This document shows, in pieces, positions 52,384 to 61,424 of a DNA stretch of 64,000 nucleotides (positions are counted from its first letter, which is position 1; each line of letters opens with the position of its first letter). The translations under genes and the position numbers were made by a program. Where the stretch lies: assembly GCF_040438645.1 (NCBI RefSeq), contig NZ_CP159253.1:2418001-2482000 (forward strand). Direction: 5' to 3'. The notes beneath the pieces are model-generated. The model was not told the origin of the DNA, ran no database searches, and worked only from the letters and a program-made list of their open reading frames with translations. Origin of the DNA: Mesorhizobium sp. WSM2240 (GTDB taxonomy: Bacteria; Pseudomonadota; Alphaproteobacteria; Rhizobiales; Rhizobiaceae).

Positions 52384-52781
52384 GCGCCGCTCCCTTCACC
52401 GGACGGCTTGTGCCGCGCTTCCCATCCTGCCCACCTCCTCCCGGGCAGACCGCTGCCGCCACGGATGTAACTCCTCCCGCATCCGTGGCGGCTCTTTCTT
52501 CTACCTGCCTGGACCCCACTCACGGGCAGGATGATGCCGCGCCGGGATTCGGTCACATGTCTGCCGGCGCGGCTTTTTCCATCCAGCTGTCTCCGGCCGT
52601 GGCGCTGATCCTGCGCCTGGTCGAGACGGCACGGCCAGACCTTGAGCGCGATGAGATCATTTCGCGCGCGATCGGCATCTATGCCCAGCAGCTCGGCATT
52701 CCGGCGCTGGCGCGTGACCTTCCAGACCTTCCCGAATTCGAGCGCGACGCGCCCAACCGGTTCAGGAGCGGCGGACCATGA
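52380..52781 (+). CDS. Hypothetical protein, start uncertain
   Basis: From ATG 52380 (ATGA overlap with Cro) the product is 133 residues: a Pro/Ala-rich first half and a helical second half (SPAVALILRLVETARPDLER). A 13-bp perfect hairpin followed by a T-rich run lies inside the first half (52455-52500). A shorter gene from ATG 52557 (74 residues) would begin after that hairpin. Confidence 0.5.
   Translation: MSAAPFTGRLVPRFPSCPPPPGQTAAATDVTPPASVAALSSTCLDPTHGQDDAAPGFGHMSAGAAFSIQLSPAVALILRLVETARPDLERDEIISRAIGIYAQQLGIPALARDLPDLPEFERDAPNRFRSGGP
52455..52502 (+). terminator. Intrinsic terminator-like hairpin inside 52380-52781
   Basis: GCCGCCACGGATG (52455-52467) pairs perfectly with CATCCGTGGCGGC (52480-52492); the loop is 12 bases and TCTTTCTTCT follows. 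It would stop transcripts soon after cro unless antiterminated. Confidence 0.6.
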
Positions 52782-52865
52782 GTATGTGCCTGGCATGCGG
52801 GCCTCCGTGAAGAATTTCACGACCGCACTTTGAGTCCATCCACCGCGTTCCCGCCACGGGAAACG

Positions 52866-52897
52866 ACGCCGGGCTTTCCCGGCGTGGGAATTCTTTT
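52866..52897 (+). terminator. Hairpin before the CII-like gene
   Basis: ACGCCGGG / CCCGGCGT (52866-52873 with 52878-52885) around CTTT is followed by GGGAATTCTTTT. The T-run starts late, so this is a weak terminator candidate 30 bp before the next gene. Confidence 0.45.
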
Positions 52898-52915
52898 GTC
52901 CGAAGGATTTTTACG

Positions 52916-53416
52916 ATGTCCGACACGATGCCGAGCGCCTGGTTCTACCGCCTCAAGGCTGCGCAGCGCGACCTGATCGCGCGGGCCGGCGGCATCGAAA
53001 GGGCGGCGGAGGTTGCCTCCGTCTCGAAAAGCCAGATGGGCCGGTTCAACAATGCCGGCGACCCGGAGCTTATGCCGATCACCGTCGTGCTGATGCTCGA
53101 GGCGGAATGCGCCTCGCCGCTGGTCACGGGCGTGATGGCCGAACTCAACGGCAGGCGGCTTGCCGATCCGGGTGATACGGCGGAAGCCGCGAACGCCTGC
53201 ATCATGCAGAGCCACGCCGAGGTCGTGGTGCAGGCGGGCGAGCTGATGGCCAAGGGGGCGCAAGCATTTTCCGATGGCAGGCTGACGTCGACCGAAGCCG
53301 CTGGGATCGACCGCGCCGCCGCCGCCCTTGAGCGCTCCGTTTCCGATCTGCGCAAGGCGACGGCCGGTGCGCGCGGCGGCGAGGGGCTTTCGCTGGTGCA
53401 TGGGGGCGCGAAGTAA
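52916..53416 (+). CDS. CII-like phage regulatory protein
   Basis: The 166-residue protein has KAAQRDLIARAGGIERAAEV and ASVSKSQMGRFNNAGDPELM, as in phage regulatory proteins of the CII family with an HTH that recognises early promoters. The C-terminal half is helical. It is the first gene of the tightly packed rightward block and overlaps the next gene by one base. Confidence 0.6.
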   Translation: MSDTMPSAWFYRLKAAQRDLIARAGGIERAAEVASVSKSQMGRFNNAGDPELMPITVVLMLEAECASPLVTGVMAELNGRRLADPGDTAEAANACIMQSHAEVVVQAGELMAKGAQAFSDGRLTSTEAAGIDRAAAALERSVSDLRKATAGARGGEGLSLVHGGAK

Positions 53417-53892
53417 TGCTCGGCGCAATCGCAGGTTCGCACGAACGGCCGGAAACCTTCCTTCGCTATTCGGTGAAGTGCGACCGCGTGATGGCGAGCC
53501 GCATCGAGACGGCGGCCAAGAAAGCCGGCTTGAGCGTCAACGCCTTCGTGCAACAGCACTTCGACGCCATCCTTGATCCAAAGGCGAGCCCGCAAGGTCA
53601 GGGTGAGGGCGGTGCGGTAGCTTTCAGCAGCAAGGCCTTCAATCCGCTGGAATTCTCGCGGCGGTACAGGGTTTCGGTGCCCGCGGCGCGGGTGTGGGCA
53701 GCGCTTGCCGGGCATGTCGACGCTGATGGCCTTGCGCGTGTCTCGCTGCTGCAGCTGGGGCGCGACGCAGGGGTGGACGGCTCTTATCCGCAAAGGCTGA
53801 TCGCCGCGCTGGTCGAGGCCGGCAGGGTCGAAATCGTCAAGAACCCGGTCCGGGGTCAACCCGGGACCTACCGCATCAAATGGGAGGCGTGA
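53416..53892 (+). CDS. Winged-helix protein, possible replication/regulatory factor
   Basis: The 158-residue protein has an RHH-like N-terminus (DRVMASRIETAAKKAGLSVN) and a winged helix at the C-terminus (ARVSLLQLGRDAGVDGSYPQ and RLIAALVEAGRVEIV). It overlaps the preceding stop by one base. No firm family. Confidence 0.6.
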   Translation: MLGAIAGSHERPETFLRYSVKCDRVMASRIETAAKKAGLSVNAFVQQHFDAILDPKASPQGQGEGGAVAFSSKAFNPLEFSRRYRVSVPAARVWAALAGHVDADGLARVSLLQLGRDAGVDGSYPQRLIAALVEAGRVEIVKNPVRGQPGTYRIKWEA

Positions 53893-53895
53893 GCG

Positions 53896-54285
53896 ATGTG
53901 GAATCCATTCCGCAGACGCGAGGATTTGGACGCGGCTTTCGCCGAACTGGACGAAGGTTTTGACGTCGAGATGGCAAAGCCTGCGCCGACGTTTGTCGAG
54001 GTCGAGCGCAGAAAATCCGACGAATTCCAGGATGAATTGCGCGGGCAAGCCATCAGGCTGGAAGGCCAGATCGAGGCGCTGCGCTCCGAACTTGCCGGCG
54101 TGATGAAGGTGCTGAAGGCGGAGGTCCTGCGCGCGCGGGAACTCGACACTGATGGCAGCTACTCGCCGGAGGCCGACAATCTCGGCTCGCATGCCGTAGC
54201 GATCGAGACCAAGCGCCAGCGCGGCGACAAGCATTTCATCAGGCCGGCCAAGGACGCCGCGCAAGCGCGTGAGGCGGCGGAATGA
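53896..54285 (+). CDS. Coiled-coil hypothetical protein
   Basis: The 129-residue protein is charged and helical; residues about 35-80 (RRKSDEFQDELRGQAIRLEG, QIEALRSELAGVMKVLKAEV) should form a coiled coil. It is ATGA-coupled to the secreted protein gene at 54282. Function unknown. Confidence 0.6.
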   Translation: MWNPFRRREDLDAAFAELDEGFDVEMAKPAPTFVEVERRKSDEFQDELRGQAIRLEGQIEALRSELAGVMKVLKAEVLRARELDTDGSYSPEADNLGSHAVAIETKRQRGDKHFIRPAKDAAQAREAAE

Positions 54286-54596
54286 TCCGGGCCGGACTGA
54301 TCCTCGCCGCTCTGACGGCTCCCGCCTTCGCTCATGACGCGCTGCCCACGGCGGCGCAGCCGCAGGGCTGGCGCTATCCGTTCTCGTGCTGCAGCGGTTA
54401 CGACTGCCGCGCCGTGCCGGCCGACTGGGTGAAGGAAAGCCCGGAAGGCTTTCGCATCGTCATGACCGGCGAGGTCGTCGGTTATTCCGACACGCGGCTG
54501 AAGCACTCGCCGGACGGCGACACGCACTGGTGCAGCGTCGCCGGTGCCAATGACGGCCGCACCATCTGCCTGTTCGTGCCGCCGAGGTCGTTCTGA
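54282..54596 (+). CDS. Small secreted Cys-rich protein (prophage copy)
   Basis: The 104-residue protein has a signal peptide ending TAPAFA-HD and the same mature pattern as the host protein at 4406: YPFSCCSGYDCRAVP, SPDGDTHWCSVAGAN and TICLFVPPRS. By eye 67 of 88 mature residues match, and all five cysteines are kept. A secreted protein in an early phage operon, start-stop coupled on both sides, is unusual; a role in the host envelope or superinfection exclusion is conceivable. Confidence 0.85.
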   Translation: MIRAGLILAALTAPAFAHDALPTAAQPQGWRYPFSCCSGYDCRAVPADWVKESPEGFRIVMTGEVVGYSDTRLKHSPDGDTHWCSVAGANDGRTICLFVPPRSF

Positions 54597-54826
54597 TGGC
54601 GTCGGCTATGTCACCGGCTCTGCGCGATGCGCTGAAATGGCTTGCCGAGCGCGGCGGCGACGGCGTGTTCGCCGACAGTTCGCACCAGGTGCTCTACGCC
54701 TGCGGCGACAAAGCACCATTCATGCGGTCGACCTGGAACAAGCTTAGCCAGCTCGGCCGCGTCGAATTCTACGGCAACCGGCGCTGCCGGGTCATCCCCT
54801 CCCAACCCGAAAGGACTGTTCCATGA
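54596..54826 (+). CDS. Hypothetical small protein
   Basis: 76 residues with a winged-helix-like outline (LRDALKWLAERGGDGVFADS, MRSTWNKLSQLGRVEFYG). Short phage proteins of this form are common and unnamed. One-base overlap with the preceding gene. Confidence 0.6.
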   Translation: MASAMSPALRDALKWLAERGGDGVFADSSHQVLYACGDKAPFMRSTWNKLSQLGRVEFYGNRRCRVIPSQPERTVP

Positions 54827-55173
54827 GCCGCGTGCTCCGCACCTTCCGTGAAATGATCGGCCTCGTCAGCCGCGGCGATTTCTCGCGCCATCTCGACGAG
54901 AAGATGACCGAAGCGCTCGACGCGCTGGAGGCCTGCCCGGCCGACAAGTGCAAGGCCGAGATCACCGTGAAGGTGACGCTCGACTACGAGCTCGGCCGCA
55001 TCGACATCAAGCCCGAGGTCAAGGTCAAGCTGCCCGACACGGCGAAGTTCGTGAAGACGCCGTTCTGGGTTGTCGACGGCCATCTCTCGGTCGAGCACCC
55101 GAGCCAGATCGACATGTTCGCCACGCGCGGTGTCAAGCCGCCGGTCGACGAAGACGAGGCCGAGACGGCCTGA
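54823..55173 (+). CDS. Hypothetical phage protein
   Basis: The 116-residue protein has ITVKVTLDYELGRIDIKPEV and VKLPDTAKFVKTPFWVVDGH; this beta-rich form is often found just before DUF2303 genes in phages. Function unknown; it may act with the next gene. Confidence 0.65.
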   Translation: MSRVLRTFREMIGLVSRGDFSRHLDEKMTEALDALEACPADKCKAEITVKVTLDYELGRIDIKPEVKVKLPDTAKFVKTPFWVVDGHLSVEHPSQIDMFATRGVKPPVDEDEAETA

Positions 55174-55203
55174 TTTTTCCCCAAAAGCTGAAAGGACATC
55201 GCC

Positions 55204-56127
55204 ATGGGCGACCAGCCAAAAGTGCCTTTAGACGCGCATGCCATCGAACTCGTCACGTCGCTTGCCAATGCCGGCGCGACACCGGTCATACAGCCGATCG
55301 TAACCAAGGGGCTCGGCGCGGGTCTGCCCGATATAGTGCCGGTAGCATTCGACCGAACGGCGCAGGCGTTCAAGTCGGTCAAATCGCTCGTCGAAGAATT
55401 CCGGACAGCACCGCAGCGCCGCAAGGGAACCGCCAAAGCCGACACGCTGGACAGCTTCATCGCGCTGGTCGACCGGCATAAGGATGCGCAGTCGGCGCTG
55501 TTCGGTAAGACCAGCTGGCCTGATCCGAAGCTGACCTGCGTGCTGAACTACGATTCGGAAGGCGAGGAAGCGCGCTTCGGCGACCATCGCGTCATCTATT
55601 CCTTCCCGCTGACCGAAGAGTTCAAGGCTTGGGTGAACGGCAACGCCAAGCTGATGCCGCAAGACGCCTTTGCGGCCTTTCTGGAAGAGCATGCGGCGGA
55701 GCTCGCCGCGCCGAGCGAAGGCGAGGTCAGCGAATATGAGCGCCTGTTCAAGGAACGCTTCGCCACGCCTTCCGAGCTGATCGAGCTTTCGCGGCACCTC
55801 GAAGTGTTCGTCGCCGCCCGGGCAAAGCAGGGCATCCGGTTGCAGAGCGGCGAGCGCACGATCGAATTCGCCGAGGAGCATCAGAACGCCAAGGGCGAGA
55901 GCATTACGATTCCCGGCATCTTCATGGTTTCGGTGCCGGCCTTCGTCGATGGCGACGCCGTGCGGCTGCCGGCGCGGCTGCGCTACCGCATCGCTTCCGG
56001 CGACATCAAATGGTTCTACCAACTCTATCGCTGGGAGTTCTTCCTGCGCGAGCAGGTCGGCTACGACCTGAAGGAAGCGGCCGAAAAGACCGGCCTGACG
56101 GCATTCGAAGGCGCACCGGAAGCATGA
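55204..56127 (+). CDS. DUF2303 family protein
   Basis: The 307-residue protein carries the DUF2303 pattern: DSFIALVDRHKDAQSALFGK, RFGDHRVIYSFPLTEEFKAW, and LPARLRYRIASGDIKWFYQL with YRWEFFLREQ. It is widespread in phages of alphaproteobacteria, usually near recombination and replication genes. ATG 55204 follows GAAAGGACATCGCC. It overlaps the methylase gene by ATGA. Confidence 0.88.
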   Translation: MGDQPKVPLDAHAIELVTSLANAGATPVIQPIVTKGLGAGLPDIVPVAFDRTAQAFKSVKSLVEEFRTAPQRRKGTAKADTLDSFIALVDRHKDAQSALFGKTSWPDPKLTCVLNYDSEGEEARFGDHRVIYSFPLTEEFKAWVNGNAKLMPQDAFAAFLEEHAAELAAPSEGEVSEYERLFKERFATPSELIELSRHLEVFVAARAKQGIRLQSGERTIEFAEEHQNAKGESITIPGIFMVSVPAFVDGDAVRLPARLRYRIASGDIKWFYQLYRWEFFLREQVGYDLKEAAEKTGLTAFEGAPEA

Positions 56128-57872
56128 TCCGCAAGACCTCCGCCGCCGTCGCCGTCGTCGACCGCGATTCGCTCCCGGCGCTGATCCGCCAGGCGGCGGA
56201 CGCACTGGCCGGCGCGCAGACGGCGGCGGAGGTTCTCGACGCCCGCGACAAGGCAACGCTCGCCTACGACGCGGCCAAGCGCGCCAGCCGCATGCAGCGT
56301 GCCAAGCGAGCGCATGACGACATCATCGCCGCCACGCACCGCGCCCAGGCCGACGCGCTGGAAATCGAGGCGGCGGCAAAGCGTAGGCTCGCCGATGAAT
56401 ATGACGGGGCGCAGTCGCGCGGCGAGGTGGCTTCGAAGGGTAAGCCTGTAAATGTTCCTGCCGGGAACAATAAGCCGACCGTCGAAGACATCGGCCTGAC
56501 GCGCAAGGATGTGTTCGAGGCACGCCAGGTGCGCGATGCCATCGTTCGGGATCCGGGGATCGTCCGGGCGGCGCTCGACGAGCTGATATCCAGCGGCGAC
56601 GAGCCGACGCGCACCGCTCTCAAGCGGGCGATCGCGCCGGTCGCCAAATCCATCCGCGCCGAAGAGCAGGCCGAAAAAAAGGAACGCCGCGGTGCGCGCG
56701 AGATCGAACTCGCCGCGAAACAGGCGGCCCTGCCGGCCAAGAAATACGGCGTGATCTATGCCGACCCTGAATGGAAGTTCGAGCCCTACAGCATCGAGAC
56801 CGGCATGGACCGGGCGCCGGACAACCATTACCCGACCAGCGATCTGCTGACGCTGATGCAACGTGATGTCGGCGCCATCGCGGCTAAGGATTGCGTTCTG
56901 TTCCTGTGGGCGACCGCGCCGATGCTGGTCGAAGCGATCTGCCTGCTCGACGCGTGGGGCTTCGCCTGGATCGACCGTGACCCGACCACCGGCTTCCTGT
57001 CACCAAACAAGGCCCGCTGTCGCTATGTCAGCCATTGGGCGTGGCTGAAACAGAAGATCGCGCCCGGCTACTGGAACCGGGGCAAGCACGAGATCCTGCT
57101 GATCGCGACGCGCGGCAACCCGGTGGCGCCAGCAATGGGCGACCAGCTCGCCAGCTGGCAGGAAGACATGGCCGTCGAGGCGGATGCGACAGGACATTCG
57201 AAAAAGCCGGACGTGTTCGCCGAATGGATCGAAAAGCACTGGCCGAACACGCCGAAGATCGAGCTCAACGCGCGCCGCGGCCGGCCGGGCTGGGACGTGT
57301 GGGGGAATGAGGCAAGCACCGAATCCGAGCGGGGAGAGCCGCGAGAGGACAAGCCGCAATCGAGCGGAGAATGCCCCGAAGCCCCACCTGTTGGAGTAGC
57401 CCCCGCTGTCGCGGTCGACAGCGCAGCGGAGTCACAGGGAACAGCGGTAGCCAGTTCGTCGGTCACGGCCGACGAACTGGCCGAATACAAGGCGCTCGGC
57501 GCGATTGCCGCCGGCGTCACCGTCCAGGGCCCGCTCGTCGACAGCCTGAAAGAACGTGGCCTGATCTGGGCCGGCAGGGAACTGACCGTTGGCGGCGCGC
57601 AGCGCCTGGCGGAACTTGGGCGCATGGTCGAGGCGGCCAGTGATGGCGACGCGGTTCACGTCGCTCCGAAGAAGCGTGGCTTTGTCGAAGCGCTCGGCGA
57701 TTGGGGCGAACTCAACCGGCTGAACGCGCGCGGAGATGATCTGAGCCCGGATGAGATCGCCCGGCGCGAAGCTCTTGCTCCGGTTGTCGCCGTCGATCTC
57801 GCGCCGCTCCCGGACGCCGACGAAGCTCCCGCGAAGAAGCGCGGCAGACCGCACAAGGCGGTGCCGGCATGA
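56124..57872 (+). CDS. MT-A70-like adenine methyltransferase with long flanks
   Basis: The 582-residue protein has a helical N-terminal part (about 1-200) and the MT-A70 domain: KYGVIYADPEWKFEPYS in place of the usual DPPW, DCVLFLWATAPMLVEA, GKHEILLIATRG, and IELNARRGRPGWDVWGNE. The C-terminal 170 residues form a low-complexity linker, then a helical domain. DPEW-type variants occur in phages. It probably modifies phage DNA at adenine. It overlaps the next gene by ATGA. Confidence 0.82.
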   Translation: MIRKTSAAVAVVDRDSLPALIRQAADALAGAQTAAEVLDARDKATLAYDAAKRASRMQRAKRAHDDIIAATHRAQADALEIEAAAKRRLADEYDGAQSRGEVASKGKPVNVPAGNNKPTVEDIGLTRKDVFEARQVRDAIVRDPGIVRAALDELISSGDEPTRTALKRAIAPVAKSIRAEEQAEKKERRGAREIELAAKQAALPAKKYGVIYADPEWKFEPYSIETGMDRAPDNHYPTSDLLTLMQRDVGAIAAKDCVLFLWATAPMLVEAICLLDAWGFAWIDRDPTTGFLSPNKARCRYVSHWAWLKQKIAPGYWNRGKHEILLIATRGNPVAPAMGDQLASWQEDMAVEADATGHSKKPDVFAEWIEKHWPNTPKIELNARRGRPGWDVWGNEASTESERGEPREDKPQSSGECPEAPPVGVAPAVAVDSAAESQGTAVASSSVTADELAEYKALGAIAAGVTVQGPLVDSLKERGLIWAGRELTVGGAQRLAELGRMVEAASDGDAVHVAPKKRGFVEALGDWGELNRLNARGDDLSPDEIARREALAPVVAVDLAPLPDADEAPAKKRGRPHKAVPA

Positions 57873-60496
57873 GCGCTCCGCTCTCTCACCCAATCGGCGA
57901 CGATCCCTATCTCGACTTCCTGCGCGGCAAGATGCAGCTGGCCAAGTCGGATGGCTTCGACGTTGCACCGGGCGACATCAACCCGGCAGGCGCGCCGCAC
58001 TGCCGGGCGATCGTGCGCTGGGCGATGAAGGGCGGCTCCAGAGCCATCTTCGCTTCGTTCGGCCTGCACAAGACCTTCATGCAGATCGAGCTGATGCGGC
58101 TGATCGGCCGCAACGTCGACGGACTGCGGCTGATCGTCATTCCGCTCGGCGTGCGCCACGAATTCTTTGCCGAAGCGCAAGAGCGGTTCACCGGCGACTG
58201 CGGCGTGAAGCTGAAGTTCATCCGCAGCGATGGCGAGATCGACGGCGAAGACGTCATCTACCTGACCAATTACGAGAGCGTGCTGGCCGGCAAAGTCGAT
58301 GCGTCGCGCTTCGTAGCTGCCTCGCTCGACGAGGCGGCGGTGCTGCGCGGCTATGGCACGAAGACGTTCCAGACGTTCCTGCCGCTGTTCAAATCGGTGC
58401 GGTTCAAGTTCGTCGCCACGGCGACGCCGTCGCCCAACCGGACCAAGGAACTGATCCACTATGCCGGCTTCCTCGGCGTGATGGACACCGGCCAGGCGCT
58501 GACTCGCTTTTTCCAGCGCAATTCGGAGAAGGCCGGCGACCTGACGCTGTTCCCGCACAAGGAAGACGAATTCTGGCTGTGGGTGCATAGCTGGGCGGTC
58601 TTCCTGCAGACGCCTTCGGACCTCGGCTTTCCCGATGAAGGTTATGTGCTGCCGCCGGTGACGGTGAACTGGCACGAGGTGCCGATCGACCATTCGACGG
58701 CGGGCTACGACCGGGACGGGCAGGGCCTCTTGATCCGCAACACGGCGCTCGGCGTGACGCAGGCGAGCGCGGCCAAGCGCGATTCCTTGCCTGGCCGCAT
58801 CGCCAGGATGAAGGAGCTGATCGCGGAAAATCCGGACGCGCACCGGGTGCTGTGGCACGACCTCGAGGACGAGCGCCGCGCGATCGAGGCGGCGGTGCCC
58901 GGCGTGCGCTCCATCTACGGGCAGCGGGGCCTCGAACTCAACGAGGCGAACGCAGTCGGCTTCAAGGAAGGCAAGTTCCGCGATCTCGCGACCAAGCCGG
59001 AAATGTCGGGCGCGGGCAATAATTTCCAGAAGCATTGCCACTGGGCGATCTTCGTCGGAGTCGGCTTCAAGTTCCACGACTTCATCCAGGCGGTGCATCG
59101 CATCGTCCGGTTCGGCCAGAGCCACGAATGCCGGATCGACATCATCTATTCCGAGGCCGAGCGCGAGGTGCGCCGCAACCTCGAAGGCAAATGGGCCGAG
59201 CATGAGCGGCTGATGGCGCGCATGGCCGAGATTATCCGCCGTTATGGGCTGGATGGCCTGCCGCTCGACGACGTGCTGTCGCGCTCGATTGGCGTCGCCC
59301 GTCGCGTCGAGACCGGCGAACACTTCCATATCGCCCACAACGATGCGGTGATGGAGGCGCGCGCCACGGCCGACGCCTCGATCGGCGAGATCATCACCTC
59401 GATCCCCTTCGCCAACCACTACGAATACACGGCGAGCTACAACGATTTCGGCCACACCGACGACAACGGCCATTTCTGGCGGCAGATGGATTTTCTGACG
59501 CCGGAGCTGCTCAGGATCCTGATGCCAGGCCGGCTGGCCTGCATCCACGTCAAGGACCGGGTTCTGTTCGGCAGCGTGACCGGCGAGGGCGTGCCGACCG
59601 TGTCGCCGTTCCATGCCGAGGCGATCTTCCACTACCTCAAGCACGGCTTTCAGTATGTCGGCATGATCACCATCGCCACCGACGTGGTGAAGGAAAACAA
59701 CCAGACCTATCGGCTGACCTATTCGGAGATGATGAAGGACGCCACCAAGATGGGCGTCGGCTGTCCCGAATATGTCCTGCTATTCCGTCGGCCGCAGAGC
59801 GACCTTTCGCGTGGCTATGCCGATCATCCGGTGGTGCATGACAAGCCGCTGGTGATTGCCGCCGATGGCTCGCATCAGCGTTGGAGCGACGGCGACCGCC
59901 GCGCCCAAGTGCCCGACAGTGGCTACACGCTGGCGCGCTGGCAACTCGACGCGCACGCATTCTGGCCGTCCTCCGGCGACCGGCTAATGACGACTGACGA
60001 GCTTGTGAGGCTCGGGCCGAAGCCGCTGCGCGAGCTGTTTCAGAAATGCTCGGAAGAGGCGATCTACAGTTTCGAGCAGCATGTGCGGCTCGGCGAGGAA
60101 CTGGCGGCGCGCGACGCGCTGTCCAAGACCTACATGACGCTGGACCCCCCTTCGAAGCATCCGGCGGTGTGGACCGACATCGTGCGCATGCTGACGCTGA
60201 ACGGGCAGCAGGCGCACAAAAACCTCGAAAAGCATGTCTGCCCGCTGCAGTTCGACATCGTCGACCGGCTGATCGATCGCTACTCGAACAAGGGTGACGT
60301 GATCTACGACCCGTTCGGCGGGCTGATGACCGTGCCCTACCGCGCGATCCTGAAGGGCCGGCGCGGGCAGGCCTCCGAATTGTCCGAGACGTATTTTCGC
60401 GACGGGCTGCGCTACTGCCAGGAGGCCGAGGCGAAGATCGCCGTTCCGACCATGTTCGACATGCTCGGCATATCGGAACTGGAGGCGGCGGAATGA
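57869..60496 (+). CDS. SNF2-like helicase fused to a DNA methyltransferase
   Basis: The 875-residue protein has an SF2 helicase half (about 1-450): degenerate Walker A ASFGLHKTFMQIEL, DEAA box in ASLDEAAVLRGYG, motif III FVATATPSPNRTKEL and motif VI QAVHRIVRFGQSHECRID. A methylase half (about 480-875) has SIPFANHYEYTASYNDFGH in the catalytic loop position, and near the end GDVIYDPFGGLMTVPYRAI, the SAM-binding motif. The order catalytic motif then SAM motif is that of beta-class N6/N4 enzymes. Confidence 0.8.
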   Translation: MSAPLSHPIGDDPYLDFLRGKMQLAKSDGFDVAPGDINPAGAPHCRAIVRWAMKGGSRAIFASFGLHKTFMQIELMRLIGRNVDGLRLIVIPLGVRHEFFAEAQERFTGDCGVKLKFIRSDGEIDGEDVIYLTNYESVLAGKVDASRFVAASLDEAAVLRGYGTKTFQTFLPLFKSVRFKFVATATPSPNRTKELIHYAGFLGVMDTGQALTRFFQRNSEKAGDLTLFPHKEDEFWLWVHSWAVFLQTPSDLGFPDEGYVLPPVTVNWHEVPIDHSTAGYDRDGQGLLIRNTALGVTQASAAKRDSLPGRIARMKELIAENPDAHRVLWHDLEDERRAIEAAVPGVRSIYGQRGLELNEANAVGFKEGKFRDLATKPEMSGAGNNFQKHCHWAIFVGVGFKFHDFIQAVHRIVRFGQSHECRIDIIYSEAEREVRRNLEGKWAEHERLMARMAEIIRRYGLDGLPLDDVLSRSIGVARRVETGEHFHIAHNDAVMEARATADASIGEIITSIPFANHYEYTASYNDFGHTDDNGHFWRQMDFLTPELLRILMPGRLACIHVKDRVLFGSVTGEGVPTVSPFHAEAIFHYLKHGFQYVGMITIATDVVKENNQTYRLTYSEMMKDATKMGVGCPEYVLLFRRPQSDLSRGYADHPVVHDKPLVIAADGSHQRWSDGDRRAQVPDSGYTLARWQLDAHAFWPSSGDRLMTTDELVRLGPKPLRELFQKCSEEAIYSFEQHVRLGEELAARDALSKTYMTLDPPSKHPAVWTDIVRMLTLNGQQAHKNLEKHVCPLQFDIVDRLIDRYSNKGDVIYDPFGGLMTVPYRAILKGRRGQASELSETYFRDGLRYCQEAEAKIAVPTMFDMLGISELEAAE

Positions 60497-60939
60497 GCGC
60501 CGACCTTGCTGCGAAAAAGGCCATGACGCGGCTGCGCAAGGCGCTGGAGCGCCGCATCCGCATGGATGACCGCGCCGAGGAACTGGCGGTGCGGGAAGGG
60601 CGGCCGATCAGGGCTGGCACGCTCGCCGCCTACGACACTTCCGCGCTCGGGCGGAAGCTAAGGCCAATGCTGGAATATGACGGTCGCGGCTGGCGCGCGC
60701 TCGCCGCCGAGATCGGCGTCACCTCGCCCGACCTGTCGCGCGTCATGGCCGGGCAGGACATTTCGGCGGCCAAGGTGTTCGCCATCTGCGACTGGGCAGG
60801 GCTCGACGCGCGGAAATTCTACCGCGCCCCGCTTGGTGCGCCTCCGCCGCGTAAGCGCCCGCGACGGGCGCTGAAGGCGAAAAGGTTTCACGGGAAAAGC
60901 ACTGAAACAGTAGGCGGCAAAAAATGCTCGCAAGGCTGA
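60493..60939 (+). CDS. XRE-like DNA-binding protein
   Basis: The 148-residue protein has an HTH outline (WRALAAEIGVTSPDLSRVMA) followed by KVFAICDWAGLDARKFYRA and a basic tail. It overlaps both neighbours. Probably an early regulator. Confidence 0.65.
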   Translation: MSADLAAKKAMTRLRKALERRIRMDDRAEELAVREGRPIRAGTLAAYDTSALGRKLRPMLEYDGRGWRALAAEIGVTSPDLSRVMAGQDISAAKVFAICDWAGLDARKFYRAPLGAPPPRKRPRRALKAKRFHGKSTETVGGKKCSQG

Positions 60940-61424
60940 TCCGCGCGGCTGCGCCGCGTCTTATCGCGCTTTCGGAAAAGCGTCCGCCCGATGTGATGAT
61001 CGGCGGCGCAGTCGATACCTACATGCGGCGCTGGTGGCTGATTCCGCGCAACCGCGTGTTCAACATCTACCTGCACCACTTCATGCGCTCCGACGATGAC
61101 CGGGCGCTGCACGATCATCCATGGTGGAACCTCTCCATCCTGCTGCGCGGCCGCTATGTCGAGCACACGATCGAGGCCGGCGGCGTAAATGTCCGCACCG
61201 AACGCCGGGCGGGAGAATTCAAGTTCCGCAGCGCTTCATCGGCGCACCGCATCGAGCTGGTCGACGGGCCGTGCTGGACGCTGTTCCTGACCGGCCCGAC
61301 GCTGCGCTCATGGGGCTTTCACTGCCCGCGCGGTTGGGTGCATTGGCGCGACTTCACCAATCCGACTGACGGCGGAAGCACGATCGGGCGCGGATGCGGA
61401 GAGAGCGAAGGTGGGGCGCCATGA
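60924..61424 (+). CDS. Cupin-like protein
   Basis: The 166-residue protein has ALHDHPWWNLSILLRGRYVE followed by a beta-rich stretch and SSAHRIELVDGPCWTLFLTG, a double-stranded beta-helix with HxH and later His metal ligands. Substrate unknown. ATG 60924 overlaps the previous gene by 16 bp. Confidence 0.75.
   Translation: MLARLIRAAAPRLIALSEKRPPDVMIGGAVDTYMRRWWLIPRNRVFNIYLHHFMRSDDDRALHDHPWWNLSILLRGRYVEHTIEAGGVNVRTERRAGEFKFRSASSAHRIELVDGPCWTLFLTGPTLRSWGFHCPRGWVHWRDFTNPTDGGSTIGRGCGESEGGAP

Noticed and set aside
57656..59644. 662-codon minus-strand frame
   Set aside because: Antisense to the helicase-methylase gene; a high-GC mirror frame without recognisable domains.
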